From DATFUL01 sp041499035 (GTDB lineage: Bacteria; Patescibacteriota; Microgenomatia; UBA8517), in assembly GCA_041499035.1 (NCBI GenBank), contig JBGQJK010000015.1, positions 1 through 23,884 of the forward strand: a stretch of DNA of 23,884 nucleotides, in the 5' to 3' direction. Within the stretch, counting starts at the first letter, position 1; every line of letters begins with the position of its first letter. Below are positions 19,119-23,884 of the stretch, in pieces. The notes below the pieces were generated by a model. That model ran no database searches and was not told the DNA's origin. It saw only the letters and a list, made by a program, of their open reading frames with translations. The translations under genes and the position numbers were made by a program.

Positions 19119-20807
19119 GTGAAATATATATTCGTCTCTGGCGGTGTAGTTAGCGGCCTTGGTAAAGGCGTTACTACTGCCTCCCTCGCCTTCCTTCTAA
19201 AATCCCGCGGATTCAAAGTTACAACTGTAAAGATAGACATGTATCTAAATATTGATGCGGGAACAATACGCCCTCAGGAGCATGGTGAAGTTTTTGTAAC
19301 CCACGATGGCATTGAGACTGATGAAGATCTGGGCCACTACGAAAGATTTTTGCACGAGAGTCTGCAAAGAAGCAATTACATAACCACGGGGCAAATATAC
19401 TCGGAAGTTATTCGTCGCGAGCGGGCGTTTGAGTATGACGGCGAGGACGTTGAGGCAATCCCACATGTCACAGATGAAATAATAAGACGTATAAGAGTTG
19501 CAGGAGCTGCTGTCAAAGCAGAGATTGTATTAATCGAGCTTGGCGGAACTGTCGGAGAATACCAAAACGGAATTTTCTTTGAGGCGTCCCGAATTCTAAA
19601 GCTAAAGTATCCGACAGACGTTGTGCATATACACGTTACATATCTCCCATACCTGGCCAATATTGGCGAGCTTAAAAGTAAACCTGCTCAGACTAGCGTA
19701 AGAATATTAAATGGCATGGGAATACAACCGGATATTATGATTGCACGCACGGAAAAACCGATTGATCAGAGGAGGTTGGAACGGCTGGCACTGTTTTGCA
19801 ATATGCTGCCCGAAACAATCTTTTCGGCGCCTAATTTAGATACCATATATCAGGTGCCTCTTCTTTTTCATAAGCCCTCACACCATTTGGCCACAACTTG
19901 CCTTAAAATGCTTGGCCTAAAAAGCAGGAGGCATCAGAATTTAATACGTTGGAAAAAGATGGCCCAAAGAGCCGTCACCCACTGGCATAAGGCTATAAAA
20001 ATAGCAATGGTCGGGAAATATTTTGTTACGGGTGACTATAACCTTGTAGACTCCTATGTATCAGTTGTAGAAGCTGTACGCCATGCCGCCTGGAAGCTTG
20101 GAGTCACGCCGGTTCTTTCCTGGATAGACTCCGAAGATTTGGAAAAAGGCAGGAAAAATCTTGAGGGTTTTGACGGTATCATTGTCCCGCAGGGTTGGGG
20201 AGCGAGGGGAACCGAAGGCAAATTGATGGCCGCAAAATATGCACGCGAAAATAACATACCCTATTTGGGCCTTTGTTTTGGCATGCAAATGGCCTCAATT
20301 GAATTTGCCCGCGATGTTCTTAAAATGAAGGATGCAAACACCACCGAAGCAAACCCTACTACAAAACATCCAGTTATACATGTTATGGAATCACAAAAAG
20401 ATTATCTGGCAAGGCACCAATACGGAGGCACCATTCGTTTAGGTGCCTGGCCATGTATTGTAAAGCTAGGAACTATTATTGACGCGGCCTATAAAAAATA
20501 TGGCAAAGTGGCTAATGCACCTTGGTATCAGCCTAAAGATGATGTTCAGGCAAAACTGAAATCAAACGACATGATTATATTTGAACGTCACAGGCATAGA
20601 TATGAATTTAACAATAAATTTAAAAAGGATTTTGTAAAAGCCGGGTTTGTTATAAGCGGAACGTCCCCCGACGGGGAGTTGGTCGAGGCAATTGAACTTA
20701 AGAATCATAAATTCTTTGTTGGAACTCAGTTCCACCCGGAATATATGAGTCGCCCGCTCACTCCCCATCCTATATTTTTAGCCTTTGTTACATCGTTGCT
20801 AACTTAA
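19119..20807 (+). CDS. pyrG: CTP synthase
   Basis: A 562-aa enzyme making CTP from UTP, ATP and glutamine. The synthetase domain (about 1-275) has the P-loop SGLGKGVTTAS (12-22) and the family block HGEVFVTHDGIETDEDLGHYERF. The class I glutaminase domain (about 295-562) has nucleophile Cys386 in GLCFGMQ and FHPEY near the C-terminus. The start is GTG (MKYIFVSGGVVSGLGKG, matching family N-termini). It diverges from textbook PyrG: PGTMSPFQHGEV is DAGTIRPQEHGEV here, and the oxyanion-hole loop, usually VPGGFG, is VPQGWG. It follows tRNA-Arg and overlaps the converging membrane-protein gene by 20 bp. Confidence 0.97.
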   Translation: MKYIFVSGGVVSGLGKGVTTASLAFLLKSRGFKVTTVKIDMYLNIDAGTIRPQEHGEVFVTHDGIETDEDLGHYERFLHESLQRSNYITTGQIYSEVIRRERAFEYDGEDVEAIPHVTDEIIRRIRVAGAAVKAEIVLIELGGTVGEYQNGIFFEASRILKLKYPTDVVHIHVTYLPYLANIGELKSKPAQTSVRILNGMGIQPDIMIARTEKPIDQRRLERLALFCNMLPETIFSAPNLDTIYQVPLLFHKPSHHLATTCLKMLGLKSRRHQNLIRWKKMAQRAVTHWHKAIKIAMVGKYFVTGDYNLVDSYVSVVEAVRHAAWKLGVTPVLSWIDSEDLEKGRKNLEGFDGIIVPQGWGARGTEGKLMAAKYARENNIPYLGLCFGMQMASIEFARDVLKMKDANTTEANPTTKHPVIHVMESQKDYLARHQYGGTIRLGAWPCIVKLGTIIDAAYKKYGKVANAPWYQPKDDVQAKLKSNDMIIFERHRHRYEFNNKFKKDFVKAGFVISGTSPDGELVEAIELKNHKFFVGTQFHPEYMSRPLTPHPIFLAFVTSLLT

Positions 20808-21183
20808 GTTTGGCTAAAACCGTCCAGACGGCATATTGAACAAGATTGGCAACTAGTGCCAAAGCGAACACCCAAACAAAACTGCTTACTCCAAATCCAA
20901 AGACCGGGCCAAGTCGTGCCAAAACCCATAAGACCAGGAAATTTGCAACCAGGTAGGCTGCGGCAATGGACATGGGTTTTTTAAGCTCAACTTTAAATTT
21001 CCTAAGAAGGGGCTGTGTAAACCAAACAAGAACATCCCACAAAAGCGCCACGACTAAAATTGCGCCCCATGTTGAATTATTTGCCGATCCAAGTACAAAA
21101 TTAGCCGGAAAAAGCATATTTGCGCCCCAGATTAAAAGAACATTTACCAAATACATTGCTATAAAACCGTTATATTTTTTCAT
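20788..21183 (-). CDS. Small four-helix membrane protein (YvlD/holin-4-like)
   Basis: A 131-aa, very hydrophobic protein with four predicted membrane segments (about residues 5-25, 38-55, 72-90 and 96-122) separated by a short basic loop (RKFKVELKKP). The general layout resembles the phage holin family 4/YvlD proteins of unknown role. I chose ATG 21183 (MKKYNGFIAMY) because GGGTGAT lies 4 nt upstream; the GTG at 21192 is inside that SD. The gene converges on pyrG and its last 20 bp overlap the pyrG end. No partner genes are seen. Confidence 0.7.
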   Translation of the reverse strand: MKKYNGFIAMYLVNVLLIWGANMLFPANFVLGSANNSTWGAILVVALLWDVLVWFTQPLLRKFKVELKKPMSIAAAYLVANFLVLWVLARLGPVFGFGVSSFVWVFALALVANLVQYAVWTVLAKLKLATM

Positions 21184-21246
21184 AAATATCACCCGACTTT
21201 CCTATTTTAGCTTAGAAGATGTTATAGAGGAATGTCAAATTATCTG

Positions 21247-21317
21247 AGCGGGTAGCGGGAATCGAACCCGCATCAAAAGCTTGGAAAGCTCCTATTCTAC
21301 CATTGAACCATACCCGC
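21247..21317 (-). tRNA. tRNA-Gly (anticodon UCC)
   Basis: Acceptor GCGGGTA/TACCCGC, anticodon loop TTTCCAA, T-arm GCGGGTTCGATTCCCGC; CCA is not encoded. Confidence 0.94.
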
Positions 21318-21323
21318 CTAAAG

Positions 21324-21396
21324 TCGGAGTGCCCGGATTCGGACCGGGGACCTCTTCGTCCCAAACGAAGCGCGCTACCAGCTGCGCTACACTCCG
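21324..21396 (-). tRNA. tRNA-Pro (anticodon UGG)
   Basis: Acceptor CGGAGTG/CACTCCG with discriminator A, anticodon stem CTTCG/CGAAG with loop TTTGGGA, T-arm CCCGGTCCGAATCCGGG; CCA is not encoded. Confidence 0.95.
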
Positions 21397-21401
21397 AAAT
21401 G

Positions 21402-21485
21402 TGCCGAGGGAGGGACTCGAACCCTCACGAATTATACATTCGCGGGCTCTTAAGGCCCGTGTGTCTACCATTCCACCACCTCGGC
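21402..21485 (-). tRNA. tRNA-Leu (anticodon UAA)
   Basis: Acceptor GCCGAGG/CCTCGGC with discriminator A, anticodon stem CGGGC/GCCCG with loop CTTAAGA, long variable arm, T-arm GAGGGTTCGAGTCCCTC; CCA is not encoded. Confidence 0.95.
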
Positions 21486-21526
21486 GGGAGACTATATTTT
21501 ACCACGAAGCTTTTTGAAAAGAAGAA

Positions 21527-22249
21527 TTATTTGGCTTTTGTGCTTCCGACTATCACCTCAACTTCATCAGCCGAGGATGTAGCCAATGACTGGTTTGTGT
21601 CCAAAACGTAAGATTTAGAAAGAGAAGCCGAAAGTTGGGTTAAAAATGCAGCCGGTACGCTAGCCTTAGCTTTAATAACCGTTTTTGTAAAATCGTAGCT
21701 GGTTGCGTTTCCAGTGCCCGTTACACTAAACCCTGCAGTTGATAAAAGGGTCTTTACAACACCTGCTTGCCCGGCAATACCGGATCCGTTTTTTATATTT
21801 ACGGGGTATTTTGTTAAGTCAATTTGGGTATATGGGGTAGCTACCGGAGTTGGTGTTGCCTGGCCAACTTGTGGTGTAGGCGTTGGTTCCGTTGCTCCAC
21901 CCGCAATACCTTTTTGATAAAAGTAAATGCCTCCAAGAAGCGCCCCAAGTAGAAAGATTCCGGGGATTATTATGACCATTGGGTTCGGACCCCCGTTCCT
22001 GATTTCCGACGCAGGTTCATTCGGGGAAGGTTCCCGGCTTGGAGGCACATATTCTTGGGCACCCCCGACTGTTTCTTCCGCGGTCTTTACAATCTCTTCC
22101 TGTACTTCTTCGGATTTTTCGACAGACTCGGAAATGTCCTCGGTCAAATCATGAAGTTCCTCGACCTTTTCCTTAATCTCCTCGACTGGCTCCGCTGAAC
22201 CCCCAACTTCCTCTACCACCATTCTTTTCCTTGTTTTATCTCCGGCCAT
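21527..22249 (-). CDS. LytR_C domain membrane protein
   Basis: A 240-aa protein in three parts: an acidic, probably coiled-coil cytoplasmic N-terminus (VEEIKEKVEELHDLTEDISESVE and on, residues 18-62), a transmembrane helix (91-111, MVIIIPGIFLLGALLGGIYF), and after a Pro/Thr-rich linker (TPTPQVGQATPTP) an extracellular LytR_C-type domain with VNIKNGSGIAGQAGVVKTLLSTAGF (149-173). LytR_C domains are linked to cell-wall polymer attachment but lack an enzymatic core of their own. It lies 15 bp after obg on the same strand. TATAAT lies 9 nt before the ATG and there is no SD, suggesting its own leaderless transcript. Confidence 0.85.
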   Translation of the reverse strand: MAGDKTRKRMVVEEVGGSAEPVEEIKEKVEELHDLTEDISESVEKSEEVQEEIVKTAEETVGGAQEYVPPSREPSPNEPASEIRNGGPNPMVIIIPGIFLLGALLGGIYFYQKGIAGGATEPTPTPQVGQATPTPVATPYTQIDLTKYPVNIKNGSGIAGQAGVVKTLLSTAGFSVTGTGNATSYDFTKTVIKAKASVPAAFLTQLSASLSKSYVLDTNQSLATSSADEVEVIVGSTKAK

Positions 22250-22264
22250 ATTATAGAAATTATA

Positions 22265-23170
22265 TTAAATATATCTTAGCACTTTTTTCAGTTCTTCCAA
22301 ACTTTGGTAATCATAGATCGACACAGAAAGTATCGTTTTGGACTCATCTTCAAATTTCTTTTCTAATTTCTGAACAACTCTAGAATCTACCGTATCCGTT
22401 TTGGTTAAAATAATGACCTCCTTTTTTTTGGACAATAACGGTTTAAAATCCGCAAGCTCTTTCCGAACGGTTTGATAATCTTTAAGAACATCTGGTGCCT
22501 CGCAGGAAATACAGTGAAGAAGTACAGAGACTTTTTCAATATGCTTTAAAAAGGCCGTCCCTAAGCCCCTGCCTTTTGAGGCGCCTTCAATTAAACCCGG
22601 AATATCTGCCAAAACTTTACCTTCGAATACTCCCAAATTCGGTTCCAAAGTAGTAAAGGGGTAATTTGCAGTCTCCGCTTTGGCGTTTGTTAACTCGTTA
22701 AGAAGCGAGCTCTTACCGGCATTTGGCATCCCGATTAAGCCAAAATCCGCTATAAGTCTTAGGTTCAATATGATTTTCTTTTCCTCTCCTTTGGCTCCTA
22801 GTTCTGCAGTTTCTCCTCCGAAGCCACCCCTTCCACCTTTGCAAATTAAGATCTTTTCAGCAACTTTGTTGATGTCCCAGAGAAGTTCAGAAGTTTTTCT
22901 ATCATATATTCCTGTCCCAACAGGTATAGGAATAGTTATATCTGCACCATCCTTGCCAGTTTTATTGTTGCGTGCTCCCATTGCCCCGTTGCCGGCCACA
23001 AAAACGTCCTTCTCGCTAAATTGATTCAGCAAATTGATATTGGAGGACCCCATCACGTAAACATCGCCTCCCCGTCCGCCATTTCCTCCATCCGGACCTT
23101 TAAGCTTGTTGTACATGCCGGCTCCACCATGCCCCGCCCTGACAGTGATTTCCGCTCTATCAATTAGCAT
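22265..23170 (-). CDS. obg: Obg/CgtA GTPase, short form
   Basis: A 301-aa ribosome-associated GTPase for large-subunit assembly. The N-terminal Obg fold is Gly-rich (GGNGGRGGDVY, KGGRGGFGG; residues 1-140). The G domain has G1 GMPNAGKSS (147-155), switch I YPFTT, G3 DIPGLIEGASKGRGLG (189-204) and G4 TKTD (256-259) in place of NKxD. It ends shortly after the G domain, so the OCT domain found in many Obg proteins is missing, as is common in reduced genomes. TATAAT (23186-23181) lies 10 nt before ATG 23170 with no SD. A GAAGCGCTTC palindrome at 23195-23204 lies in the -35 region. Confidence 0.93.
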   Translation of the reverse strand: MLIDRAEITVRAGHGGAGMYNKLKGPDGGNGGRGGDVYVMGSSNINLLNQFSEKDVFVAGNGAMGARNNKTGKDGADITIPIPVGTGIYDRKTSELLWDINKVAEKILICKGGRGGFGGETAELGAKGEEKKIILNLRLIADFGLIGMPNAGKSSLLNELTNAKAETANYPFTTLEPNLGVFEGKVLADIPGLIEGASKGRGLGTAFLKHIEKVSVLLHCISCEAPDVLKDYQTVRKELADFKPLLSKKKEVIILTKTDTVDSRVVQKLEKKFEDESKTILSVSIYDYQSLEELKKVLRYI

Positions 23171-23226
23171 CTATAGACGCATTATATCTTATAAGAAGCG
23201 CTTCCTATATATCCGGTAAAAATCTT

Positions 23227-23859
23227 TTATTTGCCGTCGACAAAGACCGTATATAAGTCCTTCCAGTCCTCGGCTACATCAAGCGAATAGGGTTTATTCT
23301 CTGCATCTCTTCTAAATCCTAGCCTTTTTGCGGTCACATCATACCTTAAATGAGCTGTTTGATTCTTGTCCCGCCTAACTAAGTCCCATTTATTGTATTT
23401 TGCGGGCAAAAAATATAGCTTTTCTAAATTGGCTCTACGCGCCCAATCTACAAAGACTCCGGAAAGTAACCGTTCCCATCTTAAGTTACGAAATGTCTCT
23501 TTTATTAAGTTTCCGGGCATGTATGACGGACCTTGTAACTGGTTAATTATCAAATCATCGGTGGGTATGGAGGCTACACTTAGATCGTCAACGCGCATTA
23601 GTCTCCCGACGTTTTCAATACCGGCGGTTACAGCGATCCTGTCTTTTGGCTTTCCGTAGCCTAGGACCAAATTCATAAAACCGTCATAATAAAACAAGTC
23701 GTCGTGAGTACCCTCGCCGCGGCCGTATCCATAATGTGTGCGCAAGTTGAATTTGTTTGGGCTTAATTTTGAATCAGAGGGGATAGCAACATTCAAAAGG
23801 GACTTAAACTCACCCGAGTCTGATAAATTTTGAACATATCTCCTAAAAGATTGATACAT
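23227..23859 (-). CDS. 210-aa hypothetical protein
   Basis: An open frame from ATG 23859 (MYQSFRRYVQNLSDSGEFKS) to 23227. I do not recognise a family. The protein is soluble, without a signal peptide or membrane segment, and rich in aromatic and basic residues, with YGYGRGEGTHDDLFYYDGFMN, WERLLSGVFVDWARR and KYNKWDLVRRDKNQT as the most distinctive parts. The alternation of basic and aromatic residues could suit nucleic-acid or nucleotide binding, but no catalytic motif is clear. TATAAG lies 9 nt before the ATG with no SD. It precedes obg on the same strand by 57 bp. Confidence 0.7.
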   Translation of the reverse strand: MYQSFRRYVQNLSDSGEFKSLLNVAIPSDSKLSPNKFNLRTHYGYGRGEGTHDDLFYYDGFMNLVLGYGKPKDRIAVTAGIENVGRLMRVDDLSVASIPTDDLIINQLQGPSYMPGNLIKETFRNLRWERLLSGVFVDWARRANLEKLYFLPAKYNKWDLVRRDKNQTAHLRYDVTAKRLGFRRDAENKPYSLDVAEDWKDLYTVFVDGK

Positions 23860-23884
23860 GACTCTGGCCTTATAGGGCTTAATA

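Noticed and set aside
1..23884. CRISPR array
   Set aside because: No regularly spaced direct repeats with unique spacers; the only tandem repeats are the 11-bp units at 5565-5597.

Overview
The window looks like a chromosome segment of a Candidate Phyla Radiation (Patescibacteria) bacterium, probably near Microgenomates. This is inferred from content, not from a database match. The evidence is: a divergent CTP synthase; an archaeal/eukaryotic-style DRG GTPase with a TGS domain; an Obg GTPase without a C-terminal extension; small secreted lysozyme-like proteins; a LytR_C membrane protein; single-copy tRNA genes of which only some encode CCA; and many genes whose ATG lies 6-11 nt after a -10 hexamer with no Shine-Dalgarno (SD) sequence (leaderless-type starts).

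Layout. 1-504: the C-terminal part of a reverse transcriptase with the diversity-generating-retroelement (DGR) type LGNxxSQ motif, cut by the window edge. 540-2170: a GNAT acetyltransferase, then an operon (leader peptide, 54-aa protein, AlaX tRNA-editing hydrolase) preceded by what reads as a complete transcription attenuator. Three copies of a hairpin repeat lie between these genes. About 2200-11921: a mobile region with a DUF2958 protein, a replication-relaxation protein, a HTH-Fic protein, a TraD/VirD4-like ATPase, a broken dehydrogenase, an XRE repressor, two small unknown proteins and a large serine recombinase whose 3' end runs into tRNA-Leu(UAG). Several genes here have strong SD sequences, unlike the chromosomal genes, and the region is rich in palindromic operators.

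12018-15035: two lysozyme-like secreted or anchored proteins, a SAM methyltransferase and a minus-strand tRNA cluster (Gly, Phe, Val, Leu, Leu, Arg). 15078-18886: a secreted glycosidase-like protein, a MNT-type nucleotidyltransferase, a tRNA-Lys locus, an rRNA methyltransferase-like gene and the DRG GTPase. 18976-23859: tRNA-Arg, pyrG, a small membrane protein, tRNA-Gly/Pro/Leu, a LytR_C protein, obg and an unknown protein.

The most unusual signals are in RNA. (1) Three tRNA loci (Gly-GCC, Lys, Arg-UCG) carry a truncated 5' tRNA fragment broken at the same D-loop position and followed by a short hairpin whose stem covaries between loci. (2) At the Lys locus a complete tRNA-Lys(CUU), bracketed by a 12-bp inverted repeat, sits inside the anticodon loop of what reads as an interrupted tRNA-Lys(UUU). 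(3) The AlaX operon leader has a promoter, a Phe-rich 14-codon ORF (FFAFF), and mutually exclusive antiterminator and terminator stems. An assembly artefact must be excluded for (1) and (2).
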